Numbered from the stretch's first letter, positions 15,884-24,036 are shown. The stretch: DNA of 58,481 nucleotides from Thermoplasmata archaeon (GCA_028864975.1 JAGWLG010000022.1:1-58481); one strand, 5' to 3'. Made by a program: numbers and translations. The notes: generated by a model from the sequence alone, not told the origin.

Positions 15884-16301
15884 TCTCACGCATTCTGGGG
15901 GGGGTAACGAGGGGAGGGGTCGCCCCCTCCCCCCGGCGGGCGTGGTGAGTCACGCCGCTCGCGCCACCCGGAGTTTCACGACCTCCGGGACGTCGCTAAT
16001 GGCATCGCTCTCTTGAGTCTTGAAGTTGGTGTTCGGTCGCGATTGTGCGGTGTGGTCTCAGTCCCGTCAGAACCGCGACCGACGCGAAATCGGTGCGCTG
16101 AGCGCTGCTTTCCGTAGTACCCGTCCGCACACCGAACAACGAGGGCGACCTGACTCTTCCGATATCCCTGCTCGTGGATCCTCGTCAGCATCCGTTGACC
16201 CGAGAGGCCATGGGAGCCCGCATCCGTGGCACAGCGAGGTCGCCACGCGTACGTGACCGCGTCTCCCCTACATGTTCGTGCCGAGACCCTCGGTTCTCGC
16301 T
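15884..16301. other. Gene-free stretch downstream of the tRNA
   Basis: Apart from the tRNA-proximal hairpin I see no supported gene. Frames on both strands are short and have no recognisable folds. The segment 16020-16200 is less GC-rich than its surroundings and contains repeated words of the type gaccgac/gtcgcg, but no clear repeat unit. No second copy of the tRNA 3' end is visible here or elsewhere in the window. Confidence 0.4.
15911..15932. terminator. Perfect 9-bp hairpin after tRNA-Ser
   Basis: The arms ggggagggg (15911-15919) and cccctcccc (15924-15932) enclose tcgc, 27 bases beyond the tRNA. Its placement suggests a role in ending or processing the tRNA transcript. Confidence 0.5.
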
Positions 16302-16835
16302 TCACTTCACAGGGGCCCAGCCATGGGACCACTCATGGAACTCCGTAACGGGGGGCTCGATCCCATGGCGCCACAGCAGGGCGTTCATCTCCCCTCGATG
16401 CTGGAGCTCCTCCTCGACCATGTGCCAAAGCATGGCCCGCAGTGTGACACGCTCCCTGCGCCATCGAGTCCACCCATCGTCGACCGGGGCGTTGAATTCG
16501 ATGACGCGATCCAAGTCTCGCTCCTTCAGCCGCAAGACGAACTGGAGCACTTCCCGCGTGGTCCGAGACATGGCCCGTCGGGCACCCTCAACGGTCCGGA
16601 TGCTCGTTCGAAGGCGGCCGGACGGGAACAGGCGCACCGTGTCGGTGTAGACGTACCTGAACCACCACCGATAGGCGTCGAGGACGTGCAGGAAGATCTC
16701 GAACAGGGGGAACGATGCCCCGTCGTTCAGCCGGCGCTTGCTCGCCGGGAGCCGCGATATCGCCGCGAGGTACTTCGGCCGAACCTCAGCATTGTAGCGG
16801 TACCAGGTGCAAATCGATTCAAGCTCCCCCCGCAC
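16302..16835 (-). CDS. DinB-family protein (putative metal-dependent hydrolase/transferase)
   Basis: The 177-aa protein has the four-helix DinB/YfiT-like pattern. Key segments are FPLFEIFLHVLDAYRWWFRYVY, containing the first helix His, and the last helix RAMLWHMVEEELQHRGEMNALLWRHGIEPP, in which His...ExxxHRGE is the usual second metal-binding stretch. Family members bind divalent metals, and several are thiol-dependent transferases or damage-inducible proteins of unknown role. A GTG at 16835 has a strong Shine-Dalgarno GGAGGTG on the minus strand at 16840-16846. The frame is open 120 bases further up but without signals, so the GTG is preferred. It stands alone between gene-free stretches. 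Confidence 0.85.
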   Translation of the reverse strand: MRGELESICTWYRYNAEVRPKYLAAISRLPASKRRLNDGASFPLFEIFLHVLDAYRWWFRYVYTDTVRLFPSGRLRTSIRTVEGARRAMSRTTREVLQFVLRLKERDLDRVIEFNAPVDDGWTRWRRERVTLRAMLWHMVEEELQHRGEMNALLWRHGIEPPVTEFHEWSHGWAPVK

Positions 16836-17041
16836 GTCCCACCTCCCCCCCGGTAGTCGCCCTGTCTGAAGAACCTGCGGAAGGGCCGCGCCCGGGCCCC
16901 CGGAAAGGCCCCAAGTTGCTTGTGATCGTTTAGCGTCGCCCCCTCTCCTACCCACCCGCCTCCGCCCTCTCCCCCACGCTTGGTAAGGATGCGGAAGGGT
17001 AGGGTGCGTGGGGGAAAGGGCTCCCCCGCCACCGCACGGGC

Positions 17042-17082
17042 GGCGGGTCCTCCCGTTCGCTTCGCGAACGGGTCCTCCCGCC
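17042..17082. repeat. Long two-stage hairpin with TTC loop
   Basis: The outer arms ggcggg/cccgcc and inner arms cccgttcgc/gcgaacggg (17052-17060/17064-17072) are separated by a symmetric internal loop tcct/tcct and closed by ttc. It is the largest member of the TTC-loop hairpin set in this window. Confidence 0.6.
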
Positions 17083-17181
17083 GCGCAGGGGTGATTCAGG
17101 AGTGGTCGTCGTTCTGAGCGCTACACTCGAGAGGAGTCGAAGGACAGGTAGATTCGTTGGCCCGGACAACCATGCCATGCT

Positions 17182-17266
17182 CCTTGCCAAGACACCTTGC
17201 CATGCGGCCTTGCCGAGACACACCCCCCGTTTAGAATGGCTTGGCAAGGCGGACGGCTTGGCAAGG
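17182..17266. repeat. Iterated inverted repeats (ccttgcca x3, cttggcaagg x2)
   Basis: ccttgccaag (17182-17191), ccttgcca (17195-17202) and ccttgccgag (17208-17217) are followed, after a 22-base spacer, by two exact copies of the reverse complement, cttggcaagg at 17240-17249 and 17257-17266. The right-hand units can pair with any left-hand unit. It could be a multi-site operator or the stem of an RNA. Confidence 0.65.
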
Positions 17267-17555
17267 GCCCAAGACCTCGACACCAATCAGTTTGGGGACG
17301 CGACCGCAGGCGCCGGGGTCCCCCTCGTCGCGCGTCGCACATCGCGCTACAGCCCCGGACAGGCGCCAACGGGGAGCATTCAGCACTCACCGGCTGGGTT
17401 CTCTTCCGCGGGGGCTCCGACGGGCAGATGTCAGGAGATGCGCGTGCAGGACACAGGCAGCCGAACCAGCGAAGGCCTATCGCGCGCCCGGCCGGCCCCC
17501 TCTCGACCAGAGCCGCCTTCATTACTCGCGATGGCTGATAGCCTGACGGAATCCC

Positions 17556-17895
17556 TCGGGCGCGGTTCATCTCGGAACCGGAGGGTTGGTTGCATCCATC
17601 TTCGAGAGAGGATGGGTTCATACCATTATTGGTTTGAACCCCTGCAGGCCCGTGGTGGATTCGAGCCCGAAAGGGTTCGAGTCTACAGGTGTCGGGTCCC
17701 TCGAGTGACGGACGACACCTCCCGGCCTCACCCCCATTCCGCAAGTGTGGGGCAAGTGGCCGGGTATTCGACCCAGGGGAACCGGGACGGCGGTGGGGCC
17801 CCTCGGAACTCCTCCACGTCGGCGGAGAGGCGTGGGTAGGGCCGAGTCCCCCTGATCCACCTGTGGCGGGCTTTGGTTCAGACCCCTCGGCCGAA
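17556..17895. ncRNA. Candidate structured RNA of unknown class
   Basis: Within about 340 bases I can draw a run of separate helices. These are ggttc/gaacc (17563-17578), catcc/ggatg just after it, gggttca-acca/tggt-tgaaccc (17614-17641), and an 11-bp helix closed by a GAAA tetraloop (17658-17668/17673-17683). Next come gtgtcg/cgacac, cccggcc with an inner cccc/gggg (17721-17764), ccacg/cgtgg, and ggccgag/ctcggcc (17840-17892). The GNRA-capped long helix is typical of stable RNAs. I do not find the conserved motifs of RNase P RNA, SRP RNA or a tRNA on either strand. High GC makes chance helices common, so the call rests mainly on the tetraloop helix, the AU-containing third helix and the absence of a gene. 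Confidence 0.35.
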
Positions 17896-17927
17896 ACCGT
17901 TGACTCCTAGACCTCGCTCCCGGGAAT

Positions 17928-20900
17928 GTGGCCGAATCCGCGGAAACGGGGCCCGCCCACGCTCTCCCCGCCGCCGCCGAGACGTTGTTCGTGGGCCGAA
18001 CCCGGGAGCTCGCTCTGCTGGTCCGTGCCCTGGAGGACGCGAAGGCCGGGAAGGGAAGCGCCTGGGTCGTAGAGGGACCCGCGGGGATGGGGAAGACCCG
18101 CCTCGTCCGGGAGGTTCAGGAGGAGTCGTCCCAGAGGGGCTTCCGGGTCCTCTCCGGCCACTGCTTGAAGGAGGTCCTTACGCCCTTCTTCGTGTTCCAG
18201 CAAGCCCTCCGTCCCCTTCAGGACCGTGGGGAGCTGAGCCCCGCGAGCCTCCCTGATCCCTTGCCGTCGCTCGTCGTCTTCGAGGAGGACCGCCCCGCCC
18301 GCGTGTTCGAGGAGGCCGCCCTCCTGTCTGCGCGGACCCCCTGCCTCCTCGTCGCCCGCGAGCCATCTCGGCGGCTCCGCGCCCGTCTGCCAGCGCTCCA
18401 CCCTTCCGCGGAGCTCCTCGGTCTCTCGAAGGAGGAGAGGTCCGACCAATCCTCTCCCCTGCTCATGGATGAGCTCGGGCACCGGCTCGCTGCGCATCTT
18501 TCGGCCCGTCGCGGCAGCGTCATCGCGATGGGCGGGCTCGGCTACCTCGCGAGCCAGAACGGTTTTCCCGCCTTGCTGCGGCTCATCCAGTTCCTCCGCG
18601 ATTCGGCGGAGGAGAGCGGAGGACATCTTCTCCTCTCCCTCAATCCGACGGCGTTCGATGACCGTCAGGTCATGCTCGTGGAAGCGGATGCCCACGTCCT
18701 CCGTCGTCCGGTCCCTGAGGCGCTCTCTCCCGGCGCCCCCGAGCCCTCCTCGACGACGATGCTCCGATATCTCGACACGATCGAGGAGACGGCCCATCTC
18801 CGGCCGATCCTGATCGTGCTCGACGACCTGCAGTGGGCCGACGCGGATTCCCTGCGGGCAGCCCGCTTCCTGGCACGGAACCTCCGGTCCGCCTCGGTGA
18901 CCCTGCTGGCCACGCTACGGACGGAGGAGGAACGGGCCGACCCTGCGGAAGGGCAGTCCTTGCGGGAGACGCTCGAGGGGATGGAGCACGACGGGACGTT
19001 GCGCCGTCTCCCCCTCTCGGGCCTGGCCGAGGACGAGGCCCAACAGATGGCCCGTGCTCTGTTCGGTCTTCCTCTTGGGCTCGGAGAGGAGGACGACAGC
19101 TTCCGCGCCCTCTTCCGAAGGTCCGGGGGAAACCCGTTCTTCCTCCAAGAGACCCTGCGACAGCTCGCCGCAGAGGGGCATCTCCGGCGCGACGGCGGAC
19201 GGCTGGGGGTGAACGTCCTTGCGAAGGCGGACGGGTCTCGCCGGGACGGCCCTCCTGCCCTACCCGACACGCTTCGTCGGCTAGTGTCGCGACGTCTACA
19301 GGGCATCACGAAAGAGGGGCGGGAGATGTTGGAGTGGGGGGCGGACGCGGGAAGTGAGTTCGACCTTCCGCCGATCGCGGCGGCGCTCGGAAGAGACACG
19401 ACGGACGTGGAACGCGCATTGGAGCGCCTGCAGGACGAGCAGGGTCTCGTCGGACGGGGTCTCGGGGGCGGAGAGGGGTGGTCCTTCTCGCACCCTCTCC
19501 TCTGGGAGGTCCTCCTCGCAGAGCAGCCGGAACCGGAGCTGAGGGAAAGGTCGCTGCGCCTGGCCGACTGGTGGGGGTCGAGCCGCCCCCAGGAGGAGGG
19601 GACGGTGGCCCGTCTCTACCACGACGCCCACAACGCGGAACGAGGCCTACCTTGGGTGCGGAAGGCGCTGGAGCGGGCCATCATGGCTCAGGGCCCGGAG
19701 ACCGTGGAGCGCTACCACCGATGGCTGCAGGAGATGCTGGAGCTCTCAGGAGTGTCGGTGGACACGCGCGTCAGAGAGGGCCTGGAGGTCGCCTTACGGC
19801 TCGGGCGAGCGTCGGGTTCCTCGCGCCCCTTGCTGCGGATCTATGAGGGACTTCTCGCGCTCCGGCCATCGGACGAGATCCGATGGGAGGTCGGCGCGAG
19901 GTGCGTGAGCACCCTCGTCAACATCGACCCGGGGGAAGGAGGGAAGCGCCTGGACGCCCTCCAGCTCGAAGTGGAGGGGATCCCGGGGGGTCCTCCCCCG
20001 AAGGTCAGGCTGGCGATCCTCCAGAGCAGGTCCCTTCTGGGACTGTTCGCCCACGATCACGCGGCGTCGCTGGCATCGGCGGAGGACGCGCTGCACTGGG
20101 CGGGTGTCGCGGGGGATGACTGGGACCGGGCGTGGGCGCTCTATTGCGGGGGCTGGGCCCTCAGTCAGCTTGGACGGAGGGCCGAGCTTGGGACATGGCT
20201 CACGAAGCTCCGCGCGGTGACCGAAAGGACAGGATGGGCCCGTCTGGAAGGCATGCAGGCCTCGCTGGGGGCCCAGATGGCCTGGTCGGCGGGCGACCTT
20301 GCGATGGCCCGGCTCGGCTGGAAGGACGTCCTAGAGGCGACCCGGCGCACGGGTGACCACCGCACGGCCTGCAGCGCCATGGTCAACCTTGGGTTCGTGC
20401 TCCTCCTTGCCGGGGAGACGGAGGAGGCGATGAGCGTGGCGCGGGAGGCGCGACGGCTGGCCGAACGCTTCGACCTCCCTACGCAGGTCGGAGCGACCCT
20501 CCACATGATGGGGGAGGCGCTCCTGCGTGAACGTCGTACGAACGAGGCGCGGGCGAGCCTAGAAGAGGCCCTGACCACGTTCGCACGCCTGGACTATCAC
20601 GAGCAGGAATCCTCCTGTCGGCTCATCCTCGCGGAGGCCCTCCTGGTGGAGGGGGCTCCCCGCGAGGCCCTATCGGAGCTCGAGCGCGCGGCCAGCGGCG
20701 CGGGAGGGTCAGAGGGGCCGCAAGCCCGGCAAGGGCTCCCTTTGCTCCGCAGCTGGCTCCACGAGGCGTTGGGGGAAGCCGCGGAGGCGCGAAGGCGATT
20801 GGACGAGGCGCTCCAGGTGTCGAAGGAGGCGGGCGACGCCCTGGCGGAGGCCCAGGTCAAGGCCTCGCTGGCCCGATGGGAGCTCGCCCACGGCGATCCC

Positions 20901-21080
20901 TCGCGAGGCTCGGTGCTCCGCACCGAGGCCGACGCTCTCTTCGACCGGTGCGGGGTCGTCCCTGACGGGTGGATCCGTGACTGGCCCCCGGAGGCCGTGG
21001 ACCCTGGGACCCGGCCGCCAAGAGCGAGGGACCCGTCCATGGAGCATGACGAACCCCCGCAGACCCGTCGCGTTCCATAG
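17928..21080 (+). CDS. Large AAA ATPase with inserted DUF835 domain and TPR-like tail
   Basis: This 1050-aa protein opens with an AAA_16/ORC-like domain: ETLFVGRTRELALLVRAL and Walker A GPAGMGKTR (50-58). Residues about 135-258 are a DUF835 module (CLLVAREPSRRLRARLP, SVIAMGGLGYLASQNGF, LLRLIQFLRDSAEESGGHLLLSLNP), inserted before Walker B ILIVLDDLQWADADSL (about 294-309). The sensor region reads GGNPFFLQETLRQL. A winged-helix-like part (about 430-560) and a long alpha-helical TPR-type region (about 590-1010) follow. This layout matches signal-transduction ATPases of the MalT/LuxR-ATPase class but without an obvious terminal output HTH. DUF835 is common in Thermoplasmata and related archaea. 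It starts with GTG at 17928; the ATG two bases earlier is out of frame. Its partners are unknown. Confidence 0.85.
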   Translation: MAESAETGPAHALPAAAETLFVGRTRELALLVRALEDAKAGKGSAWVVEGPAGMGKTRLVREVQEESSQRGFRVLSGHCLKEVLTPFFVFQQALRPLQDRGELSPASLPDPLPSLVVFEEDRPARVFEEAALLSARTPCLLVAREPSRRLRARLPALHPSAELLGLSKEERSDQSSPLLMDELGHRLAAHLSARRGSVIAMGGLGYLASQNGFPALLRLIQFLRDSAEESGGHLLLSLNPTAFDDRQVMLVEADAHVLRRPVPEALSPGAPEPSSTTMLRYLDTIEETAHLRPILIVLDDLQWADADSLRAARFLARNLRSASVTLLATLRTEEERADPAEGQSLRETLEGMEHDGTLRRLPLSGLAEDEAQQMARALFGLPLGLGEEDDSFRALFRRSGGNPFFLQETLRQLAAEGHLRRDGGRLGVNVLAKADGSRRDGPPALPDTLRRLVSRRLQGITKEGREMLEWGADAGSEFDLPPIAAALGRDTTDVERALERLQDEQGLVGRGLGGGEGWSFSHPLLWEVLLAEQPEPELRERSLRLADWWGSSRPQEEGTVARLYHDAHNAERGLPWVRKALERAIMAQGPETVERYHRWLQEMLELSGVSVDTRVREGLEVALRLGRASGSSRPLLRIYEGLLALRPSDEIRWEVGARCVSTLVNIDPGEGGKRLDALQLEVEGIPGGPPPKVRLAILQSRSLLGLFAHDHAASLASAEDALHWAGVAGDDWDRAWALYCGGWALSQLGRRAELGTWLTKLRAVTERTGWARLEGMQASLGAQMAWSAGDLAMARLGWKDVLEATRRTGDHRTACSAMVNLGFVLLLAGETEEAMSVAREARRLAERFDLPTQVGATLHMMGEALLRERRTNEARASLEEALTTFARLDYHEQESSCRLILAEALLVEGAPREALSELERAASGAGGSEGPQARQGLPLLRSWLHEALGEAAEARRRLDEALQVSKEAGDALAEAQVKASLARWELAHGDPSRGSVLRTEADALFDRCGVVPDGWIRDWPPEAVDPGTRPPRARDPSMEHDEPPQTRRVP

Positions 21081-21106
21081 GTCTCGACCCGGTGAGCTTC
21101 CGAGGT

Positions 21107-21601
21107 TCAGGGACGGTTCGCGGGGGTCGAGCGTGCCGCTCTCTCGAGCTTGTCCAGGCAGTTCTCCCAACCGGGGACAAGCCGGGGATAGACGTGAGGG
21201 GCTCCCCGACGAAGCTCTTCCAACCGTTCGTGGACCACCGTGATCTTCGTCTGCCCCTCGGCCCAAGGAACGAGCATGACCCTGACCAGGGTATCGTAGT
21301 ATTCTCCCTTCTCGGGCTCGGTACCCACGAACGCCCAATGGTAGACCAGCTCTCGGGGTGGGTCGATCTTGACGAAGCGCCCCTCGAACTTCCCCGTGCT
21401 GAGGCCATTCCGAGCATGCCACACCTCGATGCGTCCACCGACGCGCGGGTCCACGGTGATCCGTTCGAGGTCCAGATCATCTGGGGTCACCCACTGACGC
21501 ATCAGGTCGGGATCGAGAAAAGCGCGGAACACACGGTCCGGAGGGGCGTGCAGGGTTCTTTCGATCCGGATCGCGACCTCAGACCCCCCACGTTGACTCA
21601 C
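21107..21601 (-). CDS. SRPBCC/AHSA1-family protein
   Basis: The 164-aa protein carries the AHSA1-like START fold: IRIERTLHAPPDRVFRAFLDPDLMRQWVTP, VGGRIEVWHA, GKFEGRFVKIDPPRELVYHW, TKITVVHERL and a C-terminal helix GWENCLDKLERAA. That order is typical of family members paired with ArsR-type regulators. GTG at 21601 overlaps the stop of the upstream ArsR gene (GTGA), so the two are translationally coupled; a longer frame to 21697 would overlap that gene and is rejected. Family members bind hydrophobic ligands, but many are uncharacterised. The pair probably forms a small regulatory operon with this protein as the effector or ligand carrier. Confidence 0.9.
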   Translation of the reverse strand: MSQRGGSEVAIRIERTLHAPPDRVFRAFLDPDLMRQWVTPDDLDLERITVDPRVGGRIEVWHARNGLSTGKFEGRFVKIDPPRELVYHWAFVGTEPEKGEYYDTLVRVMLVPWAEGQTKITVVHERLEELRRGAPHVYPRLVPGWENCLDKLERAARSTPANRP

Positions 21602-21927
21602 GGCTTCCTCCGCGTCCCCGGCTTGGGCTCCCGTTGGAGGGCCTTGTCCATCCGGCTCAAGCCCTCCTGCCAGAAGTGTTCGTAGTAGGAAAGCCACTCG
21701 GACGCCTCGCGGAGCGATCGTCCTCGAACGGAGTAGAGGTGTTGGCGGCCCGAGGCACGGAGCGAGACCATGCCCGAGACCCTGAGGATGCGGAGCTGCT
21801 TCGACACCGAAGGCTGGGACATGTGGGTCGCACCGACCAATTCGTTGACGGAGCGCTCGCCGTTGCGGAGCGCATCGAGCAGTTGCCTTCGGGAGGGCTC
21901 TGCAAGGAGGCGAAAGACGTCGACCAC
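21598..21927 (-). CDS. ArsR-family winged-helix transcription regulator
   Basis: This 109-aa protein has the classical ArsR layout: DVFRLLAEPSRRQLLDALRNGERSVNELV, then the recognition helix MSQPSVSKQLRILRVSGMVSLRASGRQHLYSV, and a C-terminal dimerisation helix. No metal-binding cysteine pair (CVC) is present, so it is not a metal sensor of the classic type. GTG start at 21927. A TATA-like gatatatg (21949-21956) lies about 25-30 bases upstream of the start on the minus strand, consistent with a leaderless transcript. It is divergent from the RibD/DHFR-like gene and coupled to the AHSA1 protein, so it probably represses its own operon or both. Confidence 0.92.
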   Translation of the reverse strand: MVDVFRLLAEPSRRQLLDALRNGERSVNELVGATHMSQPSVSKQLRILRVSGMVSLRASGRQHLYSVRGRSLREASEWLSYYEHFWQEGLSRMDKALQREPKPGTRRKP

Positions 21928-21945
21928 GTCATTTGCATATCCAAT

Positions 21946-21976
21946 GGGATATATGTCTATTTGCGCACATATAAGG
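21946..21976. promoter_or_regulatory. Divergent promoter region of the arsR-like and ribD-like genes
   Basis: In a very GC-rich region this 30-base stretch is AT-rich. On the minus strand an ATATAT box at about 21949-21956 is correctly placed for a leaderless start at 21927. On the plus strand acatataagg (21967-21976) would serve the gene at 22032 with a leader of about 30 bases. Both boxes are inferred from position and composition. Confidence 0.55.
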
Positions 21977-22031
21977 GGGAGCGCCCGCCTTAGGGGGATC
22001 GCGAGGCTCCGCTCGATCGGGTGAAGGAAAG

Positions 22032-22610
22032 ATGCGAAGGATCACAGCGAACGCGTACATGACGTTGGACGGGCGCGGCGAATTCCCGAAGTACCCGGGC
22101 TCGGAACGGCCGTCGAAGGAGGTCAACGCGCTGTTCCGTCACATGTGGTTCGACCGATTTGACGACGTCACCACGGTCATCATGGGCCGCCGATCCTTCC
22201 TGGGGCACCAGCGAACGTGGAGCGAGAAGGCACGGAAGCCCGGTGAACAGAAGTGGCTTCTCGCGTACCGGCGGTATCTGGACCGTGTGGAGAAGATCTG
22301 CCTCTCCCATCGTCTCAAGACCACCGACTGGGAGGATTCCCGGATCCTTCACGGGGATCTCGCCCGGATCCTGACCAAGCTGCGGCACGAGAAGGGCGGG
22401 AACATCATGCTGGAAGGGGGGCCCGCCGTGGTTCGGGAGTGCCTGCGACGTAACCTCGCCGACGACTATTGGTTCTTCGTCATGCCGGTGGTGTATGGAA
22501 AGGGGCCTCGGTACTGGGGCCCGATGGACCCCCAGTGCACCCTCAAGCTCATCGAGACGAAGCCCGGGGAGGATGGGGAGATTCTCCTCCATTACGAGGC
22601 GCTCCGTTAG
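22032..22610 (+). CDS. RibD C-terminal/DHFR-family reductase-like protein
   Basis: This 192-aa protein begins MRRITANAYMTLDGRGEFPKY, the first strand and active-site segment of the DHFR-like RibD C-terminal domain. Further signatures are TTVIMGRRSFLG (the GRRSF nucleotide-contact strand), KGGNIMLEGGPAVVRECLRRNLADDY, where GG.....ECL marks the NADPH-binding turn and helix, and YWFFVMPVVYGKGPRYWG. Most single-domain members reduce small heterocycles with NADPH; the substrate here is unknown. A purine-rich GAAGGAAAG precedes the ATG. It is divergent from the ArsR-AHSA1 operon with a shared promoter region. Family assignment is firm, function is not. Confidence 0.88.
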   Translation: MRRITANAYMTLDGRGEFPKYPGSERPSKEVNALFRHMWFDRFDDVTTVIMGRRSFLGHQRTWSEKARKPGEQKWLLAYRRYLDRVEKICLSHRLKTTDWEDSRILHGDLARILTKLRHEKGGNIMLEGGPAVVRECLRRNLADDYWFFVMPVVYGKGPRYWGPMDPQCTLKLIETKPGEDGEILLHYEALR

Positions 22611-22680
22611 GGTCCTGCCCCGGTCCAGCGCTTGAGCATGGCGGCCAGGGACGACCCACGGGAGGTCGCCCCGGGGCGCG

Positions 22681-23145
22681 TCAGTGACCGGTATGTTCGA
22701 GCTTCCCTTTCTCCTCGACCTTCCACTTGCAGTACGCGTAGAGGGCGTCGTAGAGAGGGAACTGTAGACGCTGGTTCTCATGGTCGTCCTTGGCGATGAG
22801 CCGGAACCCCGTCGCCGCAGCCTCGAGCCCGGCGGCCTCGGCATCCTCCCCCGAACCCCCGTCGGCGACACGGACGATCTTGGCGAGCTCGAGCAGGGCA
22901 GGGTCCGTCAACTTGTACTTCCGAATGACGGCATCGAAGCTCACGAAGGACTTCCCGTTCTCCTCGTAGTGGAAGAGCTCGGCGCCGGGGGTGTCGAACG
23001 GGGTCGCCCCCTGCTTCTTGGCGACCTCCAGGACCTTGTCCTTCGGGACGTAGAGGAACTCCGCCTCCCTGTCCACGAACTTTCGGATGACCCAGGGGCA
23101 GGCGATCCGGTCGACGCGCGCTTTCTCTCGAGTGACCCACTTCAT
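22681..23145 (-). CDS. ChrB-like chromate resistance domain protein
   Basis: The 154-aa protein is the ChrB C-terminal domain on its own: MKWVTREKARVDRIACPWVIRKFVDREAEFLYVP, FDTPGAELFHYEENGKSFVSFDAVIRKY and FPLYDALYAYCKWK. In bacteria ChrB regulates or supports chromate efflux by ChrA; here no ChrA-like transporter is adjacent. ARVDRIACPW and FHYEENGKSF are the family's clearest motifs. The start is the ATG at 23145, since the extension up to 23373 is Arg/Gly/Pro-rich and overlaps the divergent membrane gene. A role in chromate resistance is known for the family and only inferred here. Confidence 0.85.
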   Translation of the reverse strand: MKWVTREKARVDRIACPWVIRKFVDREAEFLYVPKDKVLEVAKKQGATPFDTPGAELFHYEENGKSFVSFDAVIRKYKLTDPALLELAKIVRVADGGSGEDAEAAGLEAAATGFRLIAKDDHENQRLQFPLYDALYAYCKWKVEEKGKLEHTGH

Positions 23146-23209
23146 GGCCCGGCCTCGTCGCGGCGAGACCCACAAGGCAAGTAAGACTAGCGGTGTGCCG
23201 GGCCGATCC

Positions 23210-23899
23210 ATGCTCTCCAAGCCCGGCGAGCCTCCCCTCTGCCCCGGCTCGACCCCCCTCCTTTCTCGACGGTGGGCCGGCAGGCTTCCCACGCTCGTCG
23301 TGGTCGTGCTTCTTGGGGAGATGGTGTTCTGGGGAGGGTTGGCCCTCCTTCGAGCGGCCCCTCCCGGCGTCATCCTCTACCTGCTTCCCTGGACCCTGTG
23401 CATGGGCCTCTCTCTCCATCTCGCAGATGGTCGCCCTCGTGCGCGCGGAGCTGCGAGATATCTTGGAGCGGTCCTGGCCCTGAGCCTCCTCGAGGAGGCC
23501 CTGGCGTTCGCGGTCGGAGGAGGTCTGGGCGGACACGCGACCTCTCTGGCCGACGACTGGCTTCGCTCCGTGCCCGGTTTCTTCGTCATGGGGGTGGCGG
23601 TCCTCGCCGCGCAGCGACGATGGGGATCGGACGCTCTCGATGGGTTTTGGAGCGGGGCCGTCGCGGGGGTCCTCATCGAGATCGTCGTGGGTCGGGGCGC
23701 ACAGCCCCTGGCCTTCCTCACGTTCGGGGGCGTAGCGGCTTGGACCTACGGAGCCCTGGCCGGGTTTCCGCTCCTTCCTGGCGGGCACCCCGTCCCTCGG
23801 TCAGGGGTTCGCCGCATCATGACCGTGGCGACCGCGGTCGGGGCATTGCTCCTCGCCGAGCTCGTGGCATACTCCGTCGCTGGCGCCCTCCACGTATGA
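23210..23899 (+). CDS. Hypothetical polytopic membrane protein
   Basis: This 229-aa protein has about six to seven hydrophobic segments: LPTLVVVVLLGEMVFWGGLALL, ILYLLPWTLCMGLSLHL, YLGAVLALSLLEEALAF, SVPGFFVMGVAVLAAQ, GAVAGVLIEIVVG, FLTFGGVAAWTYGALAG and TVATAVGALLLAELVAY. LSLLEEALAF has two Glu in a membrane segment, a pattern seen in CAAX-protease-like (ABI) families, but the other ABI motifs are not obvious. Start at ATG 23210; GTG 23195 is an alternative. It is divergent from the ChrB-like gene with 64 bases between the starts, so they share a promoter region. Function unknown. Confidence 0.7.
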   Translation: MLSKPGEPPLCPGSTPLLSRRWAGRLPTLVVVVLLGEMVFWGGLALLRAAPPGVILYLLPWTLCMGLSLHLADGRPRARGAARYLGAVLALSLLEEALAFAVGGGLGGHATSLADDWLRSVPGFFVMGVAVLAAQRRWGSDALDGFWSGAVAGVLIEIVVGRGAQPLAFLTFGGVAAWTYGALAGFPLLPGGHPVPRSGVRRIMTVATAVGALLLAELVAYSVAGALHV

Positions 23900-24036
23900 G
23901 GGGGATGCTCGGGGTCTGCCGTTCCGTCGGAGGGACGAACCGCCCTGCCCTTGGCAGCCCGCAGACCAGCACGCCGTCAGGAATGAGTGCCCCCGCGGGG
24001 CGGGTCGAGGGGGGGTCACGCGGGAGCCGAGGCCGT

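Larger units (their letters stand above)
16836..17925. other. Gene-free kilobase with iterated inverted repeats and structured elements
   Basis: No protein gene is supported: frames across 17.1-17.9 kb lack start signals and overlap each other in several frames. It holds a 41-base hairpin (17042-17082), iterated cttggcaagg-type repeats (17182-17266) and, in its last third, a dense series of hairpins that I annotate as an RNA candidate. Local composition is less extreme in GC than the neighbours around 17100-17250. Confidence 0.55.

Noticed and set aside
15884..16301. Integration attachment site at the tRNA 3' end
   Set aside because: No second copy of the tRNA-Ser 3' sequence and no integrase gene are visible in the window, so an integrated element anchored at the tRNA is unsupported.
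15976..16332. Minus-strand frame of 118 aa downstream of the tRNA
   Set aside because: It overlaps the DinB gene's end, has no ribosome-binding signal and has an Arg/Ser/Thr-rich texture without family motifs.
17102..17839. Frame of 245 aa on the plus strand in the repeat-rich gap
   Set aside because: No start signal, no recognisable fold, overlaps other frames of similar quality, and it spans the iterated repeats and the structured region.
17556..17895. RNase P RNA or SRP RNA identity for the structured region
   Set aside because: I looked for the conserved cores (such as gaggaaagtc and acagaa for RNase P, or the ggaag-type SRP motif) on both strands and found none.
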